Assembly: GCF_025060375.1 (NCBI RefSeq)
Contig: NZ_JANXCG010000006.1
Span: forward strand, 1-52,053
From: Meiothermus sp.
GTDB lineage: Bacteria > Deinococcota > Deinococci > Deinococcales > Thermaceae
Length of the DNA stretch: 52,053 bases
Reading direction: 5' to 3'
Part shown: positions 34,823 through 43,256 of the stretch, piece by piece
How positions within the stretch are numbered: position 1 is the stretch's first letter
Layout: each line of letters starts with the position of its first letter
Notes under the pieces: generated by a model
Database searches by the model: none
What the model saw: only the letters and a program-made list of their open reading frames with translations
Told to the model about the DNA's origin: nothing
Program-made: the position numbers and the translations under genes

Positions 34823-35050
34823 TCAGTAACGCTTAGCGGGCTCCACCACGCTTACATTGGCGGCCTGGGGGCCCTTGCCGTTCTTCCCCGGCTCAATCTC
34901 AAAGGTGACCACATCGCCCTCGTTGAGGGTGCGGAATCCACGGGCCTGGATGGCGCTGTAGTGGACGAAGACGTCCGGCTCTCCCCCCTCTCGCTGAATA
35001 AAGCCGTAGCCCTTCTCCGCATTGAACCACTTGACTCTACCCTTGTGCAT
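34823..35050 (-). CDS. csp: cold-shock domain protein
   Basis: A 75-residue CspA-type single-stranded nucleic-acid-binding protein that acts as an RNA chaperone. RNP1 is KGYGFIQ at residues 14-20 and RNP2 is DVFVHYSAI near residues 26-34, with the N-terminal [11 protein letters not shown] typical of the family. AAGGAGC precedes the ATG. The nearest convincing upstream -10 box gives a leader of about 145 bases, a length often seen in cold-shock genes. Confidence 0.95.
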   Translation of the reverse strand: MHKGRVKWFNAEKGYGFIQREGGEPDVFVHYSAIQARGFRTLNEGDVVTFEIEPGKNGKGPQAANVSVVEPAKRY

Positions 35051-35203
35051 ACTGCTCCTTGCTGCAGGCCGCCAGGAGGCCGCCTGGCCCAGGACTAAGG
35101 CGCTGAACTACCCAGAGGCTGCTCCTGGCCGGGCCGCAGACCCTGCGCAACCGAACCGGGGGCAAAACTACACGGGCCACCTTAGGAAACTCCCAGACAC
35201 CCC

Positions 35204-35232
35204 AAGATAGCACCCCAAGGGGTCTTGTGTCT
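35204..35232 (-). promoter_or_regulatory. candidate csp promoter with spacer palindrome
   Basis: TATCTT (complement 35209-35204) lies next to a perfect palindrome ACCCC-AA-GGGGT (35212-35223). The -35 region (AGACAC, about 35227-35232) is poor. Transcription from here would give a long csp leader. No other gene is seen in the 230 bases between csp and acpP. Confidence 0.4.
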
Positions 35233-35271
35233 ACAAGAAAAGAGGCCGGGCATAGGGCTACCCAGCCTCGC

Positions 35272-35297
35272 AAAAAGCAGGCTCACCGGGCCTGCTT
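35272..35297 (-). terminator. intrinsic terminator at the end of acpP
   Basis: On the minus strand AAGCAGGC pairs perfectly with GCCTGCTT, the loop contains the acpP stop codon, and TTTTT follows directly. This is a textbook terminator for the fab operon and overlaps the last acpP codons. Confidence 0.9.
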
Positions 35298-35519
35298 GGA
35301 TTGAATGAAGTCAATCGCGTCCTGTACTGTGCGGATTTTCTCCGCCTCCTCATCGGTGATTTCCAAACCGAACTTGTCCTCCAGACCCATGATGAGCTCC
35401 ACGGTGTCTAGGCTATCCGCACCCAGGTCCTCGATGAAGCGGGCCTCGGGAACCACCTTCTCAGGGTCTACCCCCAGCTTGTCCACAATCACTTCCCTCA
35501 CATCGTCTAGGATTGCCAT
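35283..35519 (-). CDS. acpP: acyl carrier protein
   Basis: The 78-residue acidic protein carries growing fatty-acyl chains on a phosphopantetheine arm attached to the Ser in the GADSLD motif near residue 35. Length and the flanking [18 protein letters not shown] are standard. GGAGG precedes the ATG at good spacing. It is the last gene of the fabH-fabD-fabG-acpP operon. The usual next gene, fabF, is not here. Confidence 0.97.
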   Translation of the reverse strand: MAILDDVREVIVDKLGVDPEKVVPEARFIEDLGADSLDTVELIMGLEDKFGLEITDEEAEKIRTVQDAIDFIQSKQAR

Positions 35520-35571
35520 ATTAAACCTCCACGCTCAGGGCTTGCTCCACCTGCGGGATTCTACCACAGGC

Positions 35572-36309
35572 TCAGTGGGGGGTCAGGCCCCCATCTACGC
35601 AAAGGGTTTGCCCGGTAATGTAGCCAGCGTCCTCAGATACCAGAAAGGCCACCGCCTTGGCCACCTCTTCAGGGCGGCCAAACCGACCGGCTGGAATCTG
35701 GCGCAGGTACTCTGCCACCACCCCTTCGGGTAGCTTGGCAGTCATGTCTGACTCAATAAAACCTGGCGCCACAGCATTGACGGTAATACCCCGCCCCGCG
35801 TACTCCTTGGCCACCGAGCGGGTAAAGCCAATTAGGCCAGCCTTGGCCGCCACGTAGTTGGCCTGGCCTGCATTGCCCAGCAAGCCCACCACGCTGGTGA
35901 TGTTGACCACCCGGCCCCAGCGGGCCCGCATCATGAGCCGGATGGCCTCCCGGGTGGTGTGGAAGGCCGCGGTCAGGTTGGTGGCGAGAACCGCATCCCA
36001 GTCTTCGTCCCTCATGCGGACGAGCAGGGTGTCGCGGGTGATGCCCGCGTTGTTGATCAAAACCTCGAGCCCCCCCAAGGCCGCATGGGCCTCAGCGACA
36101 AGCCTCTGCGCAGCCTGGGGCTGGCTCAGGTCAGCGCCCAACACCACCACCTGAGCCGCCCCCAAAGCCCTGGCTTCCTCAGCGGTGGCCTCGGCCGCCT
36201 GGGGGTTGTTGGCGTAGTGCACCGCTAGGGCGTAGCCGCGGCGGGCCAGCTCGAGGGCGATGGCCCGCCCTATTCCCCTCGAAGAACCTGTTACCAGCGC
36301 CTTTCGCAT
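35572..36309 (-). CDS. fabG: 3-oxoacyl-[acyl-carrier-protein] reductase
   Basis: FabG reduces 3-oxoacyl-ACP with NADPH in fatty-acid elongation. The 245-residue SDR has the cofactor motif TGSSRGIGRA at residues 7-16, NNAG near 87, the catalytic Ser in ITSVVG near 138, and YVAAK (Tyr-Lys) near 151. AAGGAGG precedes the ATG. It starts 15 bases after the fabD stop, within the fab operon. Confidence 0.96.
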   Translation of the reverse strand: MRKALVTGSSRGIGRAIALELARRGYALAVHYANNPQAAEATAEEARALGAAQVVVLGADLSQPQAAQRLVAEAHAALGGLEVLINNAGITRDTLLVRMRDEDWDAVLATNLTAAFHTTREAIRLMMRARWGRVVNITSVVGLLGNAGQANYVAAKAGLIGFTRSVAKEYAGRGITVNAVAPGFIESDMTAKLPEGVVAEYLRQIPAGRFGRPEEVAKAVAFLVSEDAGYITGQTLCVDGGLTPH

Positions 36310-36324
36310 ACCACCTCCTTGGGT

Positions 36325-37239
36325 TCAGCCTCTTTGGGCCAGGTACTCGGCAATTTCCTGTGGGGTGGTGAGGGCCCTGGCCTCCACCCCCTCCAGGGTA
36401 CGCCCCACCAGACCGGTCAGAACCCTTCCCGAACCGAACTCGAGGTAGGCCGTAACCCCCCTTTCCCTGAGGTCCTGCAGGGTTTCCACCCAGCGCACCG
36501 GCTGGGTAATCTGCTCCAAAAGGAGCTCCCGAATCCGCTCCGGATCACTTTGTGGGCGGGCCAGCACGTTGGAGTAGACCGGGAAAAGGGGAGGCCTGAG
36601 CTCTACCCTTTCCAAGTCGCGCCTCAGCCGTTCCTGGGCCGGTTGCATGAGCGAGGAGTGAAAAGGCGCTGAAACCGGCAGCGGCACCACCCGCGCCCGC
36701 TGGGCCTTCAAAACCTCCGTAGCCCTTGCCACTCCCTGGGCTGTACCCGAGATGACCGTTTGCTCTGGGGCATTGAGGTTGGCTACCTCCACGCCCTCGA
36801 TGGGCGCAATCAGCTCCGAGATGGCCTGGGCCGGCAGCTTGAGAACCGCGGCCATAGCCCCAGCCCCCACCGGAACTGCCTCCTGCATGTACTCACCCCG
36901 TTTGCGCACCAACCGAAGCCCATCTTCTAGGCTCAGGGTTCCAGCCGCTACATGGGCCGTCCACTCTCCAAGGCTGTGCCCCGCAGCGTAGCCTGGCTGA
37001 GGACCCCGGGCCTCCCGATAGGCCAGGAAGGCCGCGTACCCCACCGCCAACAGCGCGGGCTGCTGGTTGGCGGTGAGCCTGAGTTCCTCCTCGGGCCCTT
37101 CCCACATCAGCCTGAGCAGCCCCGGCAGAACCGCCTCAGCCCGCTCCAAGGCCTCCCGGGCTGCCCGGGAGCCTTCGTAAAGGGCTTTTCCCATTCCAAC
37201 TTCCTGCGAACCTTGGCCAGGAAACAGCGCTGCAACCAC
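36325..37239 (-). CDS. fabD: malonyl-CoA:ACP transacylase
   Basis: FabD moves malonyl groups from CoA to ACP. The 304-residue protein has the N-terminal ALFPGQGSQEVGMG and the nucleophile elbow GHSLGEWTAHVAAG (Ser) near residue 88. QQPALLAVGYA lies just before it, and a conserved His in PVSAPFHSSLM is near residue 197. A TTG five codons upstream (37254) is in frame, but GTG 37239 follows GGAGG and gives the family's usual start, VAALFPGQG. It lies 74 bases after the fabH stop. Confidence 0.94.
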   Translation of the reverse strand: MVAALFPGQGSQEVGMGKALYEGSRAAREALERAEAVLPGLLRLMWEGPEEELRLTANQQPALLAVGYAAFLAYREARGPQPGYAAGHSLGEWTAHVAAGTLSLEDGLRLVRKRGEYMQEAVPVGAGAMAAVLKLPAQAISELIAPIEGVEVANLNAPEQTVISGTAQGVARATEVLKAQRARVVPLPVSAPFHSSLMQPAQERLRRDLERVELRPPLFPVYSNVLARPQSDPERIRELLLEQITQPVRWVETLQDLRERGVTAYLEFGSGRVLTGLVGRTLEGVEARALTTPQEIAEYLAQRG

Positions 37240-37313
37240 GCCCACCTCCGTCAAAAATCGCCCTCCAGCCAGGGGCTACCCTAGCCCACCCACTCCGGCT
37301 CGAGCCCCACTGC

Positions 37314-38291
37314 CTAGTCTGGCTGCCACCAGGTCAGCACGCTGGCCGCCCAGGTGAGCCCAGCCCCAAAGGTCACAAGGAGAATGTGGTCCCCATCATG
37401 GATCTTCCCCGCGTCTAGAGCTTCCTGCAAAGCGATGAGCATGGAAGCGGTGGAGGTGTTTCCGTAGCGGTCCACATTCACCCAAACTTGCTCGGGGGGC
37501 AGCCCTAACCGCTCCCGGGCCGCCTCAATGATGCGGGCATTGGCCTGGTGGGGAATCAGGTACTTGATGTCCTGGGGCCTAAGGCCCGCCTTCTCAATGG
37601 CCTCTAGCGTGGCGGTGTTCATCACCCGCACAGCAAACTTGAAGACCTCCCGGCCGTTCATATAGGCGTACTGGCGCATGGGTGTGCCATCGGGAAGACT
37701 AGGGGCCAGACAACGCAGGTTGAGCTCCTTAGCCCCCGAACCATCAGCACCCAGGACAAAGGAGCGAAAACCATAGCCATCGGGTACCGGCCCGATCACC
37801 GCTGCTCCAGCTCCATCCCCAAAGAGCACCGCCGTGGAGCGGTCGGAGAAGTCCAGAATTTTGGAGAGGGTCTCCGAACCGATGGCTAGCACCTTTCGGG
37901 CCAGGCCACTTTTGACCATGGCGTGGGCCTGGGCAACGGCGTAGCCCCAACCCGGACAGCCCGCCAAGAGGTCGTATGCGCCCGCCTTCAGACCAAATCG
38001 GTCCTGTACCAAAGCCGCCGTGGCAGGAAAGAGCGCGTCGGGGGTGTTGGTGGCCACGATGACCAGGTCCACCCCCTCCAGAGCGCTCGGCCCATGGCGG
38101 CGGAGCAGATCCTCCACCGCCTTGAAAGCTAGATGAGAGGTGTACTCCCCCTCGGCGGCCAGCCTGCGCTCGCGGATACCGGTGCGCGTAACAATCCACT
38201 CGTCTGAGGTATCTAGAATCCTCTCAAAGTCGTGGTTGGTCATGACCCGCTCGGGGGCATAGCAACCCAGCGCCAGGATACCGGTGTTCAA
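37314..38291 (-). CDS. fabH: 3-oxoacyl-[acyl-carrier-protein] synthase III
   Basis: FabH condenses acetyl- or branched acyl-CoA with malonyl-ACP to start fatty-acid synthesis. The 325-residue protein has the Cys in LLAGCPGWGYA near residue 113, the His in IPHQANARI near 250 and the Asn in YGNTSTAS near 280. The start codon is TTG, preceded by AGGAGG; no ATG fits. It is the first gene of the operon, behind a promoter with a spacer palindrome. Confidence 0.95.
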   Translation of the reverse strand: MNTGILALGCYAPERVMTNHDFERILDTSDEWIVTRTGIRERRLAAEGEYTSHLAFKAVEDLLRRHGPSALEGVDLVIVATNTPDALFPATAALVQDRFGLKAGAYDLLAGCPGWGYAVAQAHAMVKSGLARKVLAIGSETLSKILDFSDRSTAVLFGDGAGAAVIGPVPDGYGFRSFVLGADGSGAKELNLRCLAPSLPDGTPMRQYAYMNGREVFKFAVRVMNTATLEAIEKAGLRPQDIKYLIPHQANARIIEAARERLGLPPEQVWVNVDRYGNTSTASMLIALQEALDAGKIHDGDHILLVTFGAGLTWAASVLTWWQPD

Positions 38292-38331
38292 AGCAGCCTC
38301 CTAAAAGACCCCATGGTGGGGCACTCCCCCA

Positions 38332-38361
38332 AAGATAACACCCTGACCAGGTCAGGCCCAA
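38332..38361 (-). promoter_or_regulatory. fab operon promoter with palindromic operator candidate
   Basis: TTGGGC (complement 38361-38356), an 18-base spacer and TATCTT (complement 38337-38332) form the promoter. The spacer holds the perfect palindrome TGACC-T-GGTCA (38344-38354), placed exactly where a repressor would block RNA polymerase. Which regulator binds is not known from the window. Confidence 0.65.
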
Positions 38362-38384
38362 GCCACCCTGCCCCGAAAGAAGCG

Positions 38385-38413
38385 CCTCCGGCGCACCCGA
38401 AAGCGGCCGGAGG
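38385..38413. terminator. hairpin between rpmF and fabH
   Basis: CCTCCGGC (38385-38392) pairs perfectly with GCCGGAGG (38406-38413) across a 13-base loop, 38 bases after the rpmF stop. It lies upstream of the fab promoter and would separate the two transcripts. Confidence 0.6.
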
Positions 38414-38451
38414 GCCTTTTCGTGAACCGAGTTCAAACAGCAACGTCCGGC

Positions 38452-38643
38452 CTAGGCCTTGACCTCCAACACCTTGCGGCCTGCGTAGTAACCGCAGCTG
38501 TCGCAGACCGTGTGAGGAGGAACCTTAGCCCCACAGTTTGCGCACTGGACCAGGGTGGGCGCCGTAAGGGCAGAAACCACAGCCCGGCGAATGTCCCGGC
38601 GGGACTTGGAAACCTTCTTCTTGGGTACGGGGTGCTTGGCCAT
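38452..38643 (-). CDS. rpmF: 50S ribosomal protein L32
   Basis: A 63-residue basic ribosomal protein. The start AKHPVPKKKVSKSRRDIRRA is diagnostic, and the zinc-binding CANCGAKVPPHTVCDSCGYY retains all four cysteines. In many bacteria rpmF is followed by plsX and the fab genes; here plsX is absent and fabH follows after a hairpin and a new promoter. Confidence 0.97.
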   Translation of the reverse strand: MAKHPVPKKKVSKSRRDIRRAVVSALTAPTLVQCANCGAKVPPHTVCDSCGYYAGRKVLEVKA

Positions 38644-38770
38644 CGCAGCTCACTTCCTTGCAGGCATTCTTTGCCGTCTTAGCTACCGGCAAACCGCTCT
38701 CCAATCTACTCCCTGCCGGCCCAAACGTCAATCACACCCAACCTAAATTGTTCCAAGCTAGACTTGACCC

Positions 38771-39871
38771 ATGCGCAGCTTAAGCCTATTTTTGCCCCTC
38801 TTCTGCGTAGCCTCAGCGCAAAGTCTACAGCTCATCCCCGTAGTGGGCAACCTTAGCCGCCCGCTGTTTCTGACCTACGCCCCTGACAACAGCGGGCGGC
38901 TTTTCATCGTAGAACAAGGGGGCACCATCCGCATTCTGCAGGGAACAAGGCTCCTTCCCGAGCCTTTCCTGGATATAGCAGGCCTAGTCTCCTGCTGCGG
39001 GGAGCGGGGGCTTCTGGGCCTGGCCTTTCACCCCCAATTCCGCGAAAACGGCCTCTTCTTCGTCAACTACACCAACCGCAACGGCGACACCGTGGTCGCC
39101 CGCTACCGGGCCAGCGGCAACCGGGCTGACCCCAACTCAGCGCAGATCATCCTCACCATCAACCAGCCCTACGCCAACCACAACGGGGGCATGATCGCCT
39201 TCGGCCCGGACGGCATGCTCTACATCGGCACAGGGGACGGAGGGGCAGCGGGCGACCCCCTCAACGCAGGACAGCGGCTTGATACCCTGCTGGGGAAAAT
39301 TCTGCGAATTGACGTAAACCGCAGTGAAGGGGGGCGTCCTTACGCGATTCCCCCGGACAACCCGGTGTTGGGCGGGCGCCGCTCCGAAATCTGGTCGTAT
39401 GGCTGGCGCAACCCCTGGCGCTTCAGCTTTGACCGGGAAACTGGCGATTTGTGGGTAGCCGATGTGGGCCAGAACGCGGTAGAGGAGGTAAACCTTCAGC
39501 CGGCCAGCAGCAAGGGGGGCGAGAACTACGGCTGGCGGATCATGGAGGGCGACCGCTGCTACAACCCCCCGCAGAACTGCAACCGGGAAGGCCTGGTGAT
39601 GCCGGTGATCACCTACACCCACAGCCAGGGGCAGTCCATCACCGGCGGCTACCGCTACCGAGGCCGTGCCATGCCGGCCTTCCAGGGTGCTTACTTCTAC
39701 GGTGACTACGTGAGCGGGCGCATCTGGATTGCCACCCTTCAAGGAGGCCGCTGGCAAAGCCGGGAACTCCTGAAAACCGACCTCAACATCAGCTCCTTCG
39801 GCGAGGATGCGGAGGGGGAGCTGTACGTAATAGACCACCGGGGAACGGTCTACCGTCTAGCGCAACGGTGA
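38771..39871 (+). CDS. PQQ-dependent soluble aldose/glucose dehydrogenase family protein
   Basis: A 366-residue exported six-bladed beta-propeller of the soluble PQQ glucose dehydrogenase (GDH-B, Asd-like) family. It oxidises aldoses outside the cytoplasm if PQQ is available. A short signal peptide ends at ASAQ. Family motifs are RGLLGLAFHPQF near residue 76, a HNGG metal/PQQ loop near 137, GTGDGGAAGDP near 154 and YGWRNPWRFSFD near 215. The start lies six bases after TAGACT (38759-38764), so it is likely leaderless. No PQQ biosynthesis genes are nearby, so the cofactor source is open. Confidence 0.9.
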   Translation: MRSLSLFLPLFCVASAQSLQLIPVVGNLSRPLFLTYAPDNSGRLFIVEQGGTIRILQGTRLLPEPFLDIAGLVSCCGERGLLGLAFHPQFRENGLFFVNYTNRNGDTVVARYRASGNRADPNSAQIILTINQPYANHNGGMIAFGPDGMLYIGTGDGGAAGDPLNAGQRLDTLLGKILRIDVNRSEGGRPYAIPPDNPVLGGRRSEIWSYGWRNPWRFSFDRETGDLWVADVGQNAVEEVNLQPASSKGGENYGWRIMEGDRCYNPPQNCNREGLVMPVITYTHSQGQSITGGYRYRGRAMPAFQGAYFYGDYVSGRIWIATLQGGRWQSRELLKTDLNISSFGEDAEGELYVIDHRGTVYRLAQR

Positions 39872-39984
39872 GAGCCGGCAAGACCACTCAGCCTCTGCAA
39901 CCCTGGCTCTAGCAGCGCCAAGGTCCTGCTCGCGAACCCCCCTGGCGTGCAAAAAAAATGCCTGCCAGCAATCCAGGCGGCAAA

Positions 39985-40010
39985 ACCCCCTTTGGGGGTA
40001 CTGGTATCTT
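39985..40010 (+). promoter_or_regulatory. glnA promoter with palindrome
   Basis: A perfect palindrome ACCCCC-TTT-GGGGGT (39985-39999) lies five bases before TATCTT (40005-40010), which ends seven bases before the glnA ATG. No -35 box is obvious, so an activator or repressor site in this position is plausible. The 146-base gap upstream of glnA holds no gene. Confidence 0.5.
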
Positions 40011-40017
40011 AGTGAGG

Positions 40018-41376
40018 ATGGCACGAACCAAGCAGGAGATTCTAAGGGAGCTAAAGGAAAGACAGGTGCGCTTTTTGCGCCTTCAGTTCACCGACATTCT
40101 GGGCCTGAACAAGGTGGTTGAGCTCCCCGCCAACCAGTTCGAAAAAGCCCTGGACGGGGAGATCATGTTCGACGGTTCATCCATAGAGGGTTTTGGGCGG
40201 ACGGAGGAAGAGTCGGACATGCTCCTCAGGCCGGACTATCAGACCTTTCTGGTCTACCCAGAGGACCTCGAGCCCACCACCAAAGGCCCCATCGCCCGCC
40301 TTATCTGCGACATCGCCTACCCCGACGGCAAGCCCTTTGAGGGCGACCCGAGGCAGGTGCTCAAGCGGCAGGTCGAACGGGTGAAGAGGTTGGGGTTTGA
40401 CAACCTGTATGTCGGCAGTGAGGTGGAGTTTTTCCTGTTTGTCCGCAGCCCCGAGGGCCAGCCCATCCCCCACACCCCTGACCGGGCCGGCTACTTCGAC
40501 CTAGCCCCCACCGACAAAGGGGAGGAGGCCCGGCGGGCCATGGTGGACATCCTCCAACGCATGGGGCTACCCATAGAGGCCGCCCACCACGAGGGAGCCC
40601 CTGGTCAGCACGAGATCGACCTCAAGTACACCCACGCCCTGGAGGCCGCCGACCACCTCACCACCCTAAAGTTCGTGGCCAAGCGGGTAGCCATCCACTA
40701 CGGCCTGCACGCCACCTTTATGCCCAAGCCCATTGCCGGCCTCAACGGCTCAGGGCTACACTTCCATCTCTCGCTCTTTAAAGAGGGTGCGAACGCCTTC
40801 TTTGAGCCGCAAGGCAAGCTCGAGGTCTGGCCCCACCAGCTCTCAAAGACCGCCCTCAGCTTCATCGCTGGGCTTTTCGAGCACGCCGAAGGGCTGGCCG
40901 CCATCACCAATCCTTTGGTCAACTCCTACAAGCGCTTAACCCCTGGCTATGAGGCCCCCACCGCGGTCTCCTGGTCCGTCTCCCACCGCAGCGCCATGAT
41001 CCGGGTCCCCAAGCGGCGGGGGACGAGCACCCGAGCCGAGTTCCGCCTACCCGACCCTTCCTGTAACCCCTACCTAGCCCTGGCGGTGATTCTAGCCGCA
41101 GGGCTGGATGGTCTGGAAAACCAGCTCACCCCCCCACCCCCTATTGAGCGCAACGTCTACGACCTCTCGGTGCGCGACCGGCGCAAGTACCGGGTAAGCG
41201 AGATGCCCGGCACCCTACGGGAGGCGCTGGAGGCCTTGCAAAAGAACCGGGTAATCCGGGCGGCCCTGGGCGAGCAGGTCTACAAGGACTTTCTCAACGC
41301 CAAGCGGGTGGAGTGGGGTTCTTATCGAACCGCCGTACACCAGTGGGAGCTCGAGCAGTACCTGGCCGAGTACTAA
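40018..41376 (+). CDS. glnA: glutamine synthetase, type I-alpha
   Basis: This enzyme makes glutamine from glutamate, ammonia and ATP and is the main ammonia-assimilating step. The 452 residues and gene type match the Bacillus-like GSI-alpha class. Visible motifs are FDGSSIEGFGR near residue 50, GSEVEFFLF near 135, GQHEIDLKY near 200, NGSGLHFHLSLF near 242 (active-site loop) and RVPKRRGTSTRAEFRLPDPSCNPYLA near 325-350. The adenylylation Tyr region of the GSI-beta class is absent, implying feedback inhibition. An ATG 20 codons upstream is in frame but precedes the -10 box; ATG 40018 is chosen. Confidence 0.96.
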   Translation: MARTKQEILRELKERQVRFLRLQFTDILGLNKVVELPANQFEKALDGEIMFDGSSIEGFGRTEEESDMLLRPDYQTFLVYPEDLEPTTKGPIARLICDIAYPDGKPFEGDPRQVLKRQVERVKRLGFDNLYVGSEVEFFLFVRSPEGQPIPHTPDRAGYFDLAPTDKGEEARRAMVDILQRMGLPIEAAHHEGAPGQHEIDLKYTHALEAADHLTTLKFVAKRVAIHYGLHATFMPKPIAGLNGSGLHFHLSLFKEGANAFFEPQGKLEVWPHQLSKTALSFIAGLFEHAEGLAAITNPLVNSYKRLTPGYEAPTAVSWSVSHRSAMIRVPKRRGTSTRAEFRLPDPSCNPYLALAVILAAGLDGLENQLTPPPPIERNVYDLSVRDRRKYRVSEMPGTLREALEALQKNRVIRAALGEQVYKDFLNAKRVEWGSYRTAVHQWELEQYLAEY

Positions 41377-41398
41377 AGCGGGGTAGGTATAATCGCTT

Positions 41399-42907
41399 GT
41401 GGTGCCACTGTTGGACGAGCAGTTCAGCGTCCTGGCTGAGGTAAGCCGCCAAGGGTTTGTGCGGCTTTATCAAGTGGAGGCCTCGGGAGGGCAAAAGGGG
41501 TGGCTCTTCTGGTTTGAGGTGCACACCCCCGAGGCCCGTACCGCCTTCCACCGCTACAAAAACGCCATCCGAAGGCTCGAGACCCAGGGGTTTTTGCCCG
41601 AAGGGGTGGTGGTCTCGGCCAACCCCGGGCGCTACTACGCCTTCTGGCCGGAGCGACCTAAGGGCCTCCTCAAGACCCGGCGGCTCAAGCCCGTCCTGGA
41701 AATCCTGAAGCCCTTCGGCTACAGCGAAGCCGACCTTGAGCTGGGCGAGGAGAACGGCCAGGTACGGGTAGTGCGGCTTTTTCCCCAGGTGGGCCATCCA
41801 CCTTCCTCACCCCAAACCCAAACGGAAGCTATGCCCCCCCCTGCACACAAGGGAGCTCAGCCTCCCGGCGCCCGCAGGCGCTGGATAGGCTGGCTACCGG
41901 GACTCCTAATGCTGGCCTTGGGCAGCCTGGCCCTCCTTGAGGCGGCCCATCGCTACCTGAACCCCCCCGAGTACGTGCTGCCCGACCTGGTAGGTAAAAC
42001 CCCCCGGCAAGCCCTGGAAGCCGTGCGGGGCTTCGGCCTCCAGGTGGAGTTCGCCGAGGGAAGCGACCCTTCCCTGCCCGAGGACCGGGTGCTGAAGCAG
42101 ACCCCTGACCCCGGCACCCGGGTTAAACCCGGGCGGAGGCTCGAGCTGGTGGTGAACAAGCCCCGTCTGGGCAACGTCCCTACCGTGGTGGGCCGCTCTT
42201 TGGAGGACGCCCGAAGGGCCCTCGAGGCCGCTGGCTACCGCGTCGCCGGGGTTACCCGCATCGCTAGCGGCGATACCGCTGACACCGTGCTCGCCAGCAT
42301 TCCCCGCGAGGGACAACCCATCCGCCCTGGCGAGGGGGTGCGCCTCCTGGTCTCCAGCGGCGCCCGCTCCCCTATCCGCGAGACACTGGTGCCCGACCTA
42401 AGCGGCCTCACCGAGGAACAGGCCCGCTACATCCTGGCGGTGGCCGAACTCCAAGCCCAGGTAACCCGGGTCCCCTCAGGCGCCCCTGAGGGCAGCGTTA
42501 TCGCCCAGGAACCCAGCCCTGGGGCAACCCTAGCCCGGGAGTCAGTGGTCCAGATCATCGTAGCCACCCAGCCAGGCGCCAACCTACCCAAGACCTCTCC
42601 CTTCCCCCCACCCCGTCTAGCCGCCCCACCTCCCCCAGAGCCTCCCCCATCCCCTGGGTCAGGGACTCAAACCAACCCGACCCCCCCCGGCCCAGCAGAG
42701 CGCCGGGTAGTGGTGAGCTATACCCTGCCCGAAAATCTACCCAACGCGGTGGTGGTTATTACCGTGCAGGACGAGGTTATCGTCAATACCCTCTTTGAGG
42801 GCCCCGTGGAGCAGCCCTGGAGCTTCAACCAGGAAGTGGTGGTCCGGGGCAGCGCAATCCTGCGGGTGGTGGTCAACGGGCAGTTGGCGGTGGAGAGCCC
42901 CTTATGA
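41399..42907 (+). CDS. membrane-anchored PASTA-domain protein
   Basis: This 502-residue protein has a cytoplasmic part (about residues 1-160), one membrane segment (about 163-185), three PASTA domains (roughly 190-260, 262-327, 332-395), a proline-rich linker (about 400-440) and a final beta-rich domain. PASTA domains bind cell-wall muropeptides or beta-lactams in Ser/Thr kinases and penicillin-binding proteins. Neither a full kinase nor a transpeptidase domain is present. The N-terminal 110 residues faintly resemble only a kinase N-lobe. The start follows a perfect TATAAT (41388-41393) by five bases, a leaderless GTG. The gene overlaps yraN by four bases. Confidence 0.85.
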   Translation: MVPLLDEQFSVLAEVSRQGFVRLYQVEASGGQKGWLFWFEVHTPEARTAFHRYKNAIRRLETQGFLPEGVVVSANPGRYYAFWPERPKGLLKTRRLKPVLEILKPFGYSEADLELGEENGQVRVVRLFPQVGHPPSSPQTQTEAMPPPAHKGAQPPGARRRWIGWLPGLLMLALGSLALLEAAHRYLNPPEYVLPDLVGKTPRQALEAVRGFGLQVEFAEGSDPSLPEDRVLKQTPDPGTRVKPGRRLELVVNKPRLGNVPTVVGRSLEDARRALEAAGYRVAGVTRIASGDTADTVLASIPREGQPIRPGEGVRLLVSSGARSPIRETLVPDLSGLTEEQARYILAVAELQAQVTRVPSGAPEGSVIAQEPSPGATLARESVVQIIVATQPGANLPKTSPFPPPRLAAPPPPEPPPSPGSGTQTNPTPPGPAERRVVVSYTLPENLPNAVVVITVQDEVIVNTLFEGPVEQPWSFNQEVVVRGSAILRVVVNGQLAVESPL

Positions 42908-43233
42908 AAGGGGATTGGGCCGAGGCGCTGGCTTGTCGGTACCTGCTGGGCAAAGGCTACACCCTGCTTGGGAGGAATCGCCGCACGCCCTACGGGGAGA
43001 TAGACCTGTGGATGCAAGACGGACCGACCTACGTGGCGGTGGAGGTTAAACAGCGCCGCGATGCGGCCTTTGGCACCCCCATAGAGGCCCTAACCCCGGC
43101 CAAGTACCGCCGCATCTACCGCTCGGTGCTGCACCTCCTGGGACGGGACGACGTCATGGTGCGGTTTGAGGCAGTCTTGGTCTACGGCACGGAGGAACGC
43201 CACCGCCTTGAGCACCTTCGCCTCGAGCCCTAA
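42904..43233 (+). CDS. yraN: YraN family (UPF0102) nuclease-like protein
   Basis: A 109-residue protein of the YraN/UPF0102 family, which has a restriction-endonuclease-like fold. The motif residues GEIDLW (near 31) and VAVEVKQRR (near 44) match the Asp and Glu-x-Lys catalytic pattern. The N-terminal [17 protein letters not shown] is also typical. Its biological role is not firmly known. The ATG overlaps the stop of the PASTA gene, so the two are co-translated. Confidence 0.92.
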   Translation: MKGDWAEALACRYLLGKGYTLLGRNRRTPYGEIDLWMQDGPTYVAVEVKQRRDAAFGTPIEALTPAKYRRIYRSVLHLLGRDDVMVRFEAVLVYGTEERHRLEHLRLEP

Positions 43234-43241
43234 AGGGCTCG
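43224..43241 (+). terminator. hairpin at the end of yraN
   Basis: CGAGCCC (43224-43230) pairs perfectly with GGGCTCG (43235-43241), with the TAA stop forming the loop. It lies two bases upstream of the -10 box of the next gene. Confidence 0.55.
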
Positions 43242-43256
43242 GGTATGCTGAATCGC

